Assembly: GCA_958298945.1 (NCBI GenBank)
Contig: OY282607.1
Coordinates: forward strand, 35,993,000 to 36,056,999
DNA from: Atherix ibis
Taxonomy: Eukaryota; Arthropoda; Insecta; Diptera; Athericidae
Reading direction: 5' to 3'
Length of the DNA: 64,000 nt
Within the stretch, counting starts at the first letter, position 1. Every line of letters begins with the position of its first letter. Made by a program: the position numbers and the translations under genes. Shown here piece by piece: positions 44,781 through 56,387 of this stretch. The notes beneath the pieces are model-generated. The model ran no database searches, had not been told where the DNA came from, and was given only the letters and a program-made list of their open reading frames with translations.

Positions 44781-46281
44781 ATGTCGACGAAAAGTTTTGA
44801 TACCGAAATTGCGAAAATCAATAAATTCATCGCAATAGATCCATTGGATAGAATGGACTATACGAACAGTTTTAATAATGTTCGAGACTACGTCAAAAAC
44901 CAAATGTGCAAAGATGCAACATTTGGTCAAATATTTAACGGATCAAATTTGGGCGGTAAGAAATATGGGCAAAAATTATTGGATTATGCATTTTTTTTCT
45001 TTTCATAATATTAAATTCAAAGGTAGCTACGCGGATAATTTGAAAATTTCAAAACCCGATGAATTTGATTTGGTAATTCAGCTAAAATTGCCCGATCACA
45101 AATTGATCAAATTGGAACGCGTACCGAATATGGGAGGTTATGTGAATATCAATATTAGGGACCTTTTGAAAAAACTTGAAAACGAAAAACAAAATAAAGA
45201 GGTTTATACAAGATTGAAAAAACTCGTCGACGATGAATCGTATCTTCTGCAACAAAAATTCCTTTCATGGATCCAAAGTCTGGTATCTAATGTAATCCGT
45301 GACATACCATATGGTCGACTAAACTACAATGGTCGTATATACAATCTTAAATATAGTATGCATGGTCCAGCTCATACGCTAGAAGTTGTCGATAGGAATA
45401 TGTCATATTCTATTGATTTTGTTCCGGCACTTGTGTTCGACAAAAGCGTTTGGATCGGCCCCCGACAAGTGCCCAGTATCGCTACTCGAACTAATTGGAT
45501 CGCTATACCAAAACCGATTCCTAAAGCGTCAAATGACAACAGGGCTTGGATAACGTCGTATGTAGACGCTGAACGTGCATTAATAGGCAGTAAAAATACT
45601 TTAAAACAGTGTATACGTTTGATGAAGAAAATTCGTGACCGATACAATATTGCCAATATGAAAAGTTATTTCATAAAAACAGTATTTTTATGGCGAATTG
45701 ATAACGAGCCCAACTATAATTGGAATCAGCCAGTTACGGTCGTTCTTATAGATGTACGTATATACGTATAAGTTAGTAAATCATATATCAACAATAAGTG
45801 CAAGGCAGAAGAAAAAAAATTTAATAATAATATTTTTTTTACAGAATTTTAAATATCTATTAACATTTACTGAGAAAGCTCAAATGCCATTTTTTTGGGA
45901 TAGAACCTTTAATATGTTTGGTAAGCTATCAGCTGAACAGAAAACCGCTATTCACAATCAATGGCAAGCGATTTATAAAAACATTCTTAAAGCTCTTGAA
46001 ACATCCGATAAAGTTAAATTTTATAATATATTTTGTGAGTATTTATTATTTATTTTTGTTTATAATTTTTATAAAAAAAAATTTTATTTCTATACATAGT
46101 AATGCCGCAAGAAGTTAGTATTATAAATCCACAAAATCAAAGGTTAGTTACGATTGTAAATTTTCACTCAACAATTTGCTTAATAATTATTTTTTTTTCC
46201 TTTTTTTTCATCTTATTTTAATACTGCAGTGTTAATGAAAGAGTCGTCCAACAAAATGACTCATATTGTTTATTATCCTAA
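44781..46281 (+). CDS. cGAS-like receptor (cGLR-A), full-length with complete catalytic triad
   Basis: Exons 44781-44955, 45023-45753, 45845-46034, 46100-46142 and 46230-46281 join in frame (introns 67, 91, 65 and 87 bp) to give 396 aa. The nucleotidyltransferase signature is clear: G59-S60 (GSYADNLKIS, spanning the first junction), E72-F-D74 in PDEFDLVI, and D190 in YSIDFVPAL. These match the GS and Glu/Asp/Asp metal-binding residues of the cGAS/Mab-21 fold. A helical C-terminal half with KSYFIKTVFLW and a FFWDRTFNMF stretch follows. No zinc-thumb insertion is visible, as in insect cGLRs. By family knowledge such enzymes bind double-stranded RNA or another ligand in the cytosol and make cyclic dinucleotides that activate STING and antiviral NF-kB signalling. 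Ligand and product cannot be read from the sequence. A close homologue, cGLR-B, lies 15 kb downstream on the same strand. Confidence 0.93.
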
Positions 46282-46779
46282 TTGCACAAATTAGAATTGC
46301 ACACAAAAAGGAGAGCGTATTTTTTTTTTTTTTTTTTTTCTGATACTGAAAAACCGACGATTTATATTTAATAGAATTTGTTGTTTTTTACTTTCGAGTA
46401 TGCACAGGTAGAAAGTGTATAAAAAAAAAATGCACATTTCCATCTGAGAAAACTTTTAGAAGGATAAATTTTCAAAAACAACATTTCAATATTTTTGTAT
46501 GTATTTTAAATATGTATTTTTTTTTCAATGGAAATTATATATTTTTTTTTTAATATGATTTGAACTATTTTTTTCCCCGTTTTTTAATAATCGTATTTGA
46601 ATTGTTTCTCCCAAAAATTTTGCGGCAATTGATGATGGTGAATCCGTTTCACTGTGAAAATTGTGAATGGTTTTTTTTTTGTGAATTTGAATTTAGGCTA
46701 ATTAATTTTAATTCTAAATTCCAATATCTAATTGATTAATTGTTTAAGAGTGAAAACCCATCGGACCTAAAAGATATCT
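46282..46779. other. cGLR-A 3' flank, AT-rich, with a long T run
   Basis: Includes an uninterrupted T tract of more than 20 at about 46320-46342. No gene was seen. Confidence 0.5.
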
Positions 46780-46789
46780 ATGAAGTCAA

Positions 46790-47440
46790 CTGCTTCTTTT
46801 ATAGCTGTTCGTACGGAGCGTCTAACTTGGAAGGGAGGAGGGCCATCGTCTTTTACGCAGGCGGATCTTAAACAGATCAGGGTGTTAGGGCTGGACTATT
46901 TGGATCTTATTACCGTTTATCTAATGCCCTTATCATTATTACCCATCGGGTTTTCAGGCAGAAATATATACCATAGAACTGTGATAGAGAGGATATCAGA
47001 AGGAACCTACGTAACGCAAAGATCTACACTGTCAGGCAATCATGCTGCATTGAAAACTCTTTTCAATTCTAATTGCTCCTTCCAACTAATTATAGACTAT
47101 TTCCATTAGGTAAGTTGGTAATGCCGGCCTATACGGAACATAAAGCCGTCAAATGGCTTCATGGTCAGAAGCATAAACTGCTATTCACCTCCCCCACATT
47201 ACCTAATAAAACACACTACAAATGCTCGTACATACTGATGGGAAGAAGTACACAAAATTTCCTCTCTGCTACTTATATGAGGATTGGTGGGAGCATAGAG
47301 AGTTTCTCAGATTTTGTATGATAATTTTGCTCAGTCAGCGGCTACTTGAACCCTCGATCCAATCAGAGCTGCTCATATGCCGGGAAGTGAGAGAAAAATG
47401 CACTGTTTGCTGCCTGATGACGTCAAGTGATTGTACCGCT
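46790..47440 (+). mobile_element. Non-LTR retrotransposon fragment with an RNase H-like region
   Basis: Read in shifting frames, the block IVFYAGGS-TDQGVRAGLFG followed by YYRLSNAL resembles the start of a LINE RNase H domain, where a Y-T-D-G-S-K box is usual. Downstream frames include MPAYTEHKAVKWLHGQKHKL. The Asp of the catalytic box is altered and stops are present. The clade is unclear (jockey, I or LOA type). Confidence 0.5.
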
Positions 47441-47443
47441 CTT

Positions 47444-50400
47444 CGATTAAAGAATATATGAATAGGCTCGTACGTCAGATTATCGTATATGTTACGCAAT
47501 TTTCTGTCTAAATTATTGCAAAACCGGCGAGAAATCGTAATGCTCGCATAGTTTTGTGTAGATTTTTTTATGTAGAAGAAGAAGTGGATAGGTAGAAATT
47601 CTGTCCAAATTTTGTTGGCAATACCTTAGATTAAAGAAGAACTGGATAGGCCTCTACACAAAAATTCGGTCGGAATTTTGTGGCAATACATTCGTAGAAC
47701 GCACACACATGCAATACAACAGAAACGGCGTAAACCATTGGGAGCCAATTTTAGACTTCAGTATGCGATTGAAGCGGTTTGTTCAAAACCATTTTCATAT
47801 GCGTAAACGAATAGATTTTTTTAATATTGCGGATTTTGTTGTTTGATGGAATTAGTTTTGGAAATTTGTAATAAAACACAGTATTCTATTTTAAAACATT
47901 ATTTATTTATTTATTAGATATTTCAACATATATGTGCACAATAAGAAGATAATCATATACAACATTAAAGTAAATTCTTTAAAACTAAATTACAAGATGA
48001 AAAATTTGATGTACTTAAAAAATAATAACTAATATTCTAAAAGAAAAAAAAATATTATTTAGTAAATGCATTATAATGTGGTCTAATAGAGCAAGCAAAA
48101 CAAATTTATTCAATTAATAAGCCAACCGAAGAATATACTTTATTTATTTTAACACAATGAAAACAGTAATGAAAAATAGACTGAAAAATTCGGTACCTTA
48201 AACTTTCTTACACACACTTTATGTACACCGGCACTGTACTATTTTATGGTAAACATTGAACTGTCAACATCGGATTTGTTTACATTTGTTCAATGCCGAA
48301 CTTTTCAGTTTTTCACCACTTTTTGGATAAAATATATCACTTAAAACCATTTAGGCACATCACAAATAACATTTTTGCTATTTTATTTACTAAAACTACA
48401 GATATCAACTTACCGAAAGAAAGAAATTCCCGGCTTTCTCATGTCATTGTAGGAAAAACAATTCTTCACGAAACACTTCATTTTCTGTAATAAAAACTTC
48501 TTATTAAATGTTATCAATAATAAAACTATTTATAAAAATACTGACTTTTTTTTAAATACTTTAAAATACATAAAAACAACACTTTAAATTCCACTTTCAA
48601 CACTTTATTATTTTTATCAATAACAAATTTCAAAATGACACCGCTAGTTATATTAGTTCGAGTTGTAATCACTTTCATGGAGAATGGCAGATTGTAAAAC
48701 TCTCCGAAAGTCTACAAAATTGAGGCGCTTTATATTTGAATGATATTTACGAAATGAATAATAAACCTAAAATAGAATTCCATTTCATATCAAAAGATTG
48801 TAAAAAAAATAAAAATTGCCTATCGTTGTGTTTAAATTGTATTTTTTTTCCAATAAGTGAATTAAAAAGAATATAAATTAGACTTTTGCAATGTAATAAA
48901 TTTCTATTACGAGAACTAGATGGCAGTGAGTGTCATGTCTACTTAAAAATATCCACAAAAAGCTATGTGATAAATGCCAATTCTCGCCGCTTGGCATGAA
49001 ATTCTTACACAAAATTCCGTATACATATACGGTAAGGGCCTATCCAGGTATTCTTTAATCTAAGGGCAATACATTCGTAAGAACGTACACACATGCAAAA
49101 TAACAGAAATGGCGTAAATCATTGGGGGCAAATTTTAAACTTCAGTATTCGATTGAAGCGGTTCGTTTAAAACCATTTTTCATATGTGATGTCATTTATG
49201 CCTAAACAAATTAATTTTTTTTAATATTGCCGGTTTTGTTGTTTGATGGAATTTGTTTTGGAAATTTACAATAAAAGACAGTATTCTTTTTGAAAATATT
49301 ATTTATTTAAATTATTATATTTTCATTTTATTTATTTCAATATATATTATTTATTAAAACAGAATTATAAAGTGGAAGAGCATATAAAAATATAAATTGT
49401 AAATTATTTGATTATATCAAAACAATTTTGTGCACAAATAAAAATCCATTCCAAAAATGCAAAATGAATTAAATGAGAGAATGTGAGATATTAAGTTGAA
49501 ATTAAAACTAAAACGCAACTTGATAAATTTTAATGTTAAATCAATCATTTGTCTGCACTTAATTTTCCTTAAATTATCTTACACATACTTTACGTACGCC
49601 GGTACTAAACTATTTTCTGGTAAACATTGAACTGTCAACATCACATTTGTTTACATTTATTGAATGGGGAACTTTTTACTTTTTAACCACTTTTTGGACC
49701 AAATATATCATTAAAAGCCATTTAAACACATTATAAACTAAATGTTAGTTAATTTTTGTAGTAAAAATGAAGATGTCAACTTTCGTTGAATTACCAGAAA
49801 CCCTTTATAAAACACTTCATATTCTGAAATAAATACTTCCTATTAAATTTTATTAACAATATAACTATTTATACAAAATACTTATTTTTTAAAAAAATAC
49901 TTCAAAAAAGATAAAAACCACACTTTTACTTCCACTTTCCGATAAGTGCCAAAATAACCACTTTAAAAACAACAAAAGTATGCAAGTATTTCGGTATGCT
50001 ACCACTTTCATGGAGAATGACGTGTTTTAAAACTCTCCGAAAGTCTACAAAATTGACCCGTTTGATATTTAAGTGATAATTACCAAATAAATAATAAACC
50101 TAAAATAAAATTTCATTTCATATCAAAAAATTGTACAAAAAATAAAAATAGCTTATCGTTGTGTTTAAATTGTATTTTTTTGCAATTCAATAAATTCCTA
50201 TTACGAAAACTAGATGTCAGTGGGTGTCATGTCTCTATAAAAAAATCTACACAAAACTATGCAAGCATTACGATTTCTCGCAGCTTTGAACAAAAAAAAT
50301 CGTATTAATTCTGCCAAAATAACTATTCGCAGAAACTATTACACTGAAACATGTCAATAAATTGTTGCCTATAGGTAATTATTACTTTCGAGCGAAGGAG

Positions 50401-50802
50401 TACCATTTGGCAATTAAGGAATATATTAAATCAATTCAATTTTTACATTTAGCGAATTTATTAGCAACCATTCCATCTAGTTACTTAGTTTTGTAAATTA
50501 AAAAATATAATAAATAATAATTTACCATTTCTAGAAGAGTATAGTGTTTTATGCAAAATAATACCATCAAACAACAAAATAGATATATTTGCTTACGCAT
50601 AATAATATTATAAATGAAAATGGTTTTAAAATTACCTCGTCAATGGCCACACTGATTTAATGTGAACTTTAACATTCGCCCACACTGATTTACGCCGTTT
50701 CCGTTATTTTGGATGTGTGTGCGTTCTTAAGAATATATTGTCGACAAAATTTAAACAGAACTTTTGTGTAGAAGCCTATCCAGTTCTTCTATAATCTAAG
50801 GT
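47444..50802. mobile_element. Composite of CTTAGATT-family elements (host of the 47625 copy)
   Basis: A reversed right end (TTCGATTAAAGAATA through GTAGATTTTTTTATGTAG, 47443-47573) is joined to a forward left end (AGTGGATAGGTAGAAATTCT at 47583). After the nested copy (47625-49064), the host resumes at 49065 with GGCAATACATTCGTAAGAAC and runs forward to about 50290. A foreign AT-rich stretch follows, and a reversed left end (GAAGCCTATCCAGTTCTTCT, then ATAATCTAAG) closes it at 50802. No protein is coded. Confidence 0.75.
47625..49064 (+). mobile_element. CTTAGATT-family TIR element, complete copy with 8-bp target duplication
   Basis: 1440 bp. CTTAGATTAAAGAAGAACTG to ATTCTTTAATCTAAG is flanked by GGCAATAC at 47617-47624 and 49065-49072. 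The target lies in another member of the family (its GTTGGCAATACATTCGTAGA block), so the uninterrupted site can be read from other copies. Both termini are well preserved. It is non-coding. Confidence 0.92.
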
Positions 50803-53190
50803 CATCATCATCGTCATCGTTTAAATGTTAGAAGCTTCAATAAGTGTGGTAATAAATGGCATAGAATACGGAGCGTACACAATTGGAATTGGATTTCTCA
50901 TTAGCGCAAACGCTGCAGCATTATGGAGAAAAACATATGGCAGACAAGGACGGTAGCATTGAATGAGTTCCCGATATTTTTGAAGCGCACTCAATGTCAT
51001 CGTTCTACTAAAGAACTCATACGATGTTATTAATACTTGCTATGGTTTTTAAAAGAAAAGTATTTCTCGTGAGTGTTGGAAAGAGACGGGGAAGGTATTA
51101 AAATTTGGATAAGAAAATCAAGAAACATTAAGTTTAACAGGAGTATGGTCTGTAACGACCATACCCAGAGATCACATGTTTCAGTTTGGCATGCTTGATG
51201 CTAGGCTTTATGGGCAGATTGTGTGTATGGGGGGGGGGGGGGTCTTTGAAGTTTGGGCTGATAGGTGCTCTCACACCTACCACAAACAGATGCCAAAACA
51301 TAAAGAGGATAATGAGAAATCCGAGGGAGTTAAGTTGTCCATGGGAGGGGAAGGGAGAAAAACAATTTTAAAAAAATTGAAAGAAGTGAGAAGAAAAAGA
51401 AACTTAAAAAAAAATAAAAAGAAACTCAAAGAGGTAGTGGCATAGTGACCGAGAGGGAAGGGAAAAGTGGCGAAGAAAATAAATAAAAAATCGGAAAAAA
51501 GGAAAAGAACAAATAAAAAAAAATCCTAAAAGAAACCAAAAACAAATAAATGGGTGGAGCCGACCGACGGCCTGGTTGAGAGAAGCTTGGATGGACCTGC
51601 TCTCCGTGGCCTGCCCCAACCACCCTGTGGTTCTCCGCGGCCAAAATATAGTTGGAGTACCCTCTTTGTATTTTCGACGAAGCGTCATCGGATCATGGCA
51701 TCTTCTAGCAGTAGTACTATCCGAGGGGTAACAAACTGGACGAAGAGATTCCATACATGGCCTTGGTGATTTGTGCGCCACCTCTTTGGTAATTACCAAA
51801 CCATCAATGCCATCGACAAGGCTACCATACATACTTTCTTTCACTTTCCGAATGTGACTTTCTCAACATTTTCCGCATGTGACTTTCTGTTTTTGTGAAA
51901 TAAGAAAAATCCTTAAATATTGGTTAGAAATTTTCCTTTTTTCCAGTGAAAACAAATTTGGACAAAGTGGAAAGAATTTCTTATTACGAATTTTCGCAAA
52001 GAAATTTATCCTGGATGGATATTCTTCTTCCGATCAGAATGAGGCAGTGAATATTTTGCGCGTCCATCAAGCGGATTTGTTTATTTTGAAAATTAAAACT
52101 GACAATCTTCTAATCGTTGTCCGCCCGAGTTCCAAAAAAAAATCCCATCTCGCCAAAGTGACCTAGTCTCTCACATTGAAATCAAAATTCAAAATAAGAA
52201 TTAAAAATTGTCTGAAAATTGTCTTTAATATGCGCAAGAATCTCATATAAAAATCTTAGCTACGAATGACTCGAAACTACTGTCCTAATCGGAACCAAAG
52301 ATTCCTTCTTGTTTTCCCCCAAATCCTTACTAATATTTGTAATAAAAAAATTTAACAAAAATCGTCCTTTTTAGGGCAATAAAATAAATTGAACAAAGTG
52401 TAAAGAAATGTTTTGATGTATTTTTCTATATTTTTATAAAAAAATTCCATAATAAAATATATCCTGAAAGGACATTTTCCTTTTGATCAGGATGTGATGT
52501 ATTGGGAAACCTTCGCCTCGAAATGCGCAATCTTTTTTTAAAAAAATACAAATTTTGTTGATATTAACAAAAAATGTTGGCGAACTGGATTTTCAATTTT
52601 ATTTTTCAACTTTTTCGCCTCTTTTGTGCCGAAAAGGAAATTTTGATTTTTCGTTTTTTTTTGTTTTTTTTTTTAAGTTTAGAATGGACAAAAAAGGATA
52701 ATATTTTTTTTACATTAATAATTTCAAAACTCTTTGATGATACATTTTTATAGCTCTTAAAAAAGCAGTTTTTTTGGCGTTTCTTTTAAGGATTTTTTTT
52801 TGAGTTTTTATTTAATTTTTTTTTATTGTTTTCTTTTTGTGTGTAAAGTTTCTAAAAAAAAAGGTTCTTGACATTTTCTAGCGTCAGAACTATGAGCCCA
52901 TTTGGTGTCTGCTTGGACAGACGAAGTTGTCAAATTTTGTGGCGCATATTTGATTGTTGTTGTAGTAGTATTAGTTGATGTAGTAAAGGTATTTCACCGC
53001 TTCTTCTTAGTACTTGGATCATGTTTTGCACAATCAAATGCGATCTGATGAACGGTAAAACATGAAGAACATACTTGCAGTTATTCTCAGTCATATTAAT
53101 TCTTTTAGGATACACTTTAAATTTATATGAATAATAAATGATGAAAATTTATTGTTTTATTTAGATCAATAGCGAAATACGTCTTTTGTA
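50803..53190. other. Unassigned region with poly-G and purine-rich tracts
   Basis: Holds a G run of 13 at about 51230-51242, an A/G-rich tract at 51340-51550 and long T runs at 52640-52860. Frames at 51404-51844 (-) and 51879-52166 (+) have fairly balanced composition but no domain, start context or splice partners. The frame beginning near 50826 (SISVVINGIEYGAYTIGI) is likewise unassigned. A decayed retroelement is possible but not shown. Confidence 0.4.
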
Positions 53191-53192
53191 TA

Positions 53193-54022
53193 CACTCTAT
53201 TCTCGTTTTATGCAATTTTAGAATAATGCGGTGAAACAGAAAGAAAATTTTTTCAATAATTTTATTGCGTAATTGTGGATTTACAAAATTTTGTTTAAAT
53301 TTTAGTGCGTAATTGATATGCATTCAATTTGTCATACTGTTTTAGCCTTGAAAATTTGTCATACTGTTCTATTACGCATTATACGAGTATGCCTTTTTAT
53401 TACTCAGTAGAAAACAAAACTCTGTGAAAGAAGGTTACTACTGAAAGAAAAGTTTTTTCTATAATTTTTTTGGTCTTCTTAAGCAAAATGTGTGATAATA
53501 ATAATAAAAAGCAAAAACAGAAAAGGAGTGCAATTTCGCTAGAAACCAAAATTACAATTCTGGATCGCTTGGCGAAAGGAGAAGGATCTATAGCAGTAGG
53601 TAAACATTGTAATTTAGGCGAATCTACTATTAGAGCAATAAAAAAAATGAAATGGCAATAAGAAAATCAGTCATACACATATCTGGTACAAAATTGAGTG
53701 CTAAAATTTCATCATACAACATATTCAAGAGACACTTGAATAGAAAGAATGGAGAAGGTTCTCGTAATTTGAGAATCATTTTTTTATTTACAAACATTTA
53801 TGTTGTCCAATATTTTATGCAATTTTTCATATTTTTTCATGATATTTCATACTTTTTTATGCGATTTTTGGTGCATTTTAAAACATTATTTAGGTTTTAT
53901 GCGATTTTTTAAGTGAATGGAACGTATCCATAATTTTGCATATAAATCTGTCTTTTTTTGTGCGATTTTTTATGTGCGGATTTTCATGGAACACTTAGAC
54001 CGCATAGAACGAGAATAGAGTG
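53193..54022 (+). mobile_element. pogo/Tigger-like element with only a DNA-binding domain
   Basis: Ends CACTCTATTCTCGTTTTATG at 53193 and the mirror CGAGAATAGAGTG at 54022 are flanked by TA. Frame 53488-53661 encodes KRSAISLETKITILDRLAKG and LGESTIRAIKKM, the psq/CENP-B-type helix-turn-helix of pogo-family transposases; it stops after 57 residues. A short continuation may lie at 53652-53760 in another frame. The right half is AT-rich with five or six TTTTATGCGATTTTT-like repeats and lacks the DDE domain. Confidence 0.82.
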
Positions 54023-54177
54023 TATATAAAAATTATTATTTGTGTATTCGTCTTTTATACGTTCGCGCATCGTTCATCCGATTCCGATGAAACTTGTTGT
54101 GCGCACGTCAGGGAAGGTTTCTGAAAGAAAAAGTTTGCGCATTGTTTGCGCATCGTTCATCCAATTGAGTTGAAATC

Positions 54178-54235
54178 TTAGACTAAAGAATACCTGGATA
54201 TACCCTGGTATACGCAATTTTCTGTCTAAATTATA
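54178..54235 (-). mobile_element. Solo right end of a CTTAGATT-family element, reversed
   Basis: CTTAGACTAAAGAATACCTG, then GGTATACGCAATTTTCTGTC, matches the family's right terminus read on the minus strand. It ends in ATATATTTGCACAATGC, which belongs to a different sequence. Confidence 0.7.
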
Positions 54236-54427
54236 AAAAAAATATATTTGCACAATGCAAAACAATGGCACTGATTAAACTTATACCGCTCCTGGTAGGG
54301 AACAGGCAACGCAGAAATATTTACTCTGCTCACGGCAAGAATCAGGAAATGCTAATAACTATTGTAGTTATTTATTTATTTTCTTATTAAAATTTTTAGT
54401 AAAATCCTTTCCGTTTTAAAGTGCATA

Positions 54428-55287
54428 CAAGATCTGTTCAAAAAGTTTCCGCGGGTTACGTATCTTCGATTTTCGATTTTTTTGTGGCGTTATGTTGGTA
54501 CTTATGTCTCTCACTTATGCCGACAAGTTCGGCCATTTTGAATGTTCAGTTAATTTTTGACTGCTGCTTTGCTTGCATGTGTTTGGGCTCGTCTTCGATT
54601 TTTTCCCATTCCAAAAAAAATGGATCAAAGAATCTGTTTCGGGAACAAGAAAAAGTCACAGGGGGTAGATCTAGGGAATACGGTGGCTGCGGTATTATTA
54701 GTGTGTTGTTTTTGGTCAAAAATTCGCTCACAAGTAACGATGCGTGAGCAGGGGCGTTATCATGGTGCAAAAACCAATTTTTGTTCTTCGACAAATCCGG
54801 CATTTCTGGCGGATTGCTTCGCGCAACTTGCGCATAACTTGCAGGTAATATTCCTTATTGACCGTTCTACCCTGGGGAAAGAACTCATTATGCACCACAC
54901 CCCTACAATCGAAGAAAACTGTAAGGTAAACATTCACATTCGACCGAACTTGGCGTGCTTTTTTCGGTCTTGACTCATGCGGCAGCTTCCATTGGGATGA
55001 TTGAGCTTTGGTTTCCACATCATAGCCATAAACCCATGATTCGTCACCAGTTATGACCCTCTGGAGCAAATTGGGGTCGTCGCGGACAGAATCCAACAGC
55101 TCCTTAGCAATGTTAATACGATGCTGTTTTTGGTCAAAATTGAGCAAAGCAGCTGTCAAAAATTAAATGAACATTCAAAATGGCCGAACTTGTCGACATA
55201 AGTGACACCCATGAGTACCAATATAACGCCACAAAAAATCGAAAATCGAATATACGTAACCCGCGGAAACTTTTTGAACAGACCTCG
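54428..55287. mobile_element. MAR-B copy with two left ends (foldback form)
   Basis: Begins CAAGATCTGTTCAAAAAGTT in forward orientation and ends with the same left terminus reversed (AACTTTTTGAACAGACCTCG). TA flanks 54426-54427 and 55288-55289. The forward leader runs to about 54630 and includes the MDQRICFGNK-like start. From there the strand switches, and the minus strand carries the transposase from FDQKQHRINIAKELLDS (about 55135) through ITGDESWVYGYDVETK to HHDNAPAHASLLV (about 54770). This is the only MAR-B copy here that keeps the HDNAPAH block, but it lacks a right end and the HTH. Confidence 0.85.
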
Positions 55288-55289
55288 TA

Positions 55290-56387
55290 CATGGAGTACT
55301 TAAGAAAAAAAAACAATCGTTTGCGATTCTCTATTGTGAAGCTTATTAACGCAACTATTTTCAAAAACCATCGAATGTTTTCAACTTTTAACCGATCAAT
55401 GGCAATGCCAACCCAAACGAAGCATAAAGCCACCAAACGGTGCCGTTTTTGTTTATTAATAGAATATTTACTTATTCTTTTTTTTTAAGTGAGTGCTGAA
55501 AAAATGTATTTAAAAAAAAAACAAAAATCTGTTTTCTAAAACTTTTTTTTAACTACCATATAAATTTTTAAATTTGAGATTTAACTCTTATCCCATTTTA
55601 CCAATAGAATCTTTTAATCCGAAATTATTTGCCTTAAAAATAAAATATTAAATTTGCTGATAGTTAAAATATAGACATTATCTTAAAAGATAACATTTAT
55701 AATTAGTTTAAGTAAAAAAATCCATTATTACCAGTGCTTAAAATGCTAACGCATATTCTATCAATTGAGATTAATCAACGTAAAAAATACACCAATAATA
55801 TTAATATTAAATGAAAATATAAATAATTTGTAATATTTTATCGAATAATCAATAAAAGATTCTACTAAAAATCAATAATTAATAATAATTTTATTTAATT
55901 TTACATATATTAATAGAAAAAGAGGCAACCATTAATCGAAAAATGTTGCTCGTAAAAATTGAAGAATTTTTTTGGTTTTTTTTCAAATTATTTACCACTG
56001 AAAAAGAGAACAATTCTTGCAGATTTACATTTTCACTCATGGATTGTCGGTTGTACTCGTAATCAAAAAACACAATATCACTCAACTAATAATAGTCTAA
56101 AAAAGTACTAAACTAAACTAAATTCCCTCTTGGAGCAAAACTACTCGCTTAGCCAACTAAATACGTGTATGCAATAATATTTCTAATTGAGATCTCATCC
56201 TTTTTATAAGCTTCGAAAAGCAAAATGGCGATTGGCCGATTAATTTTAGGCGCTTCTCAAACTATACTGTAGAATGACATATGTATGGGAATAACGCGCC
56301 GAACACATTTTGATATTTCTGTTTGCTCGTTTTGAGGTTACTGTTCGCAAATCGTAAGTTTGTTGGTGGAGGGGGAGAGGGGTGGTT
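55290..56387. other. AT-rich DNA, no gene seen
   Basis: Only low-complexity frames. An unremarkable spacer between two mobile elements. Confidence 0.5.

Noticed and set aside
45372..45656. 94-aa minus-strand frame over cGLR-A exon 2
   Set aside because: Antisense shadow of a well-supported exon.
51404..52166. Several mid-length frames on both strands
   Set aside because: They overlap each other in opposite directions and owe their length to purine-rich, stop-poor sequence; no domain, start context or splice sites support them.
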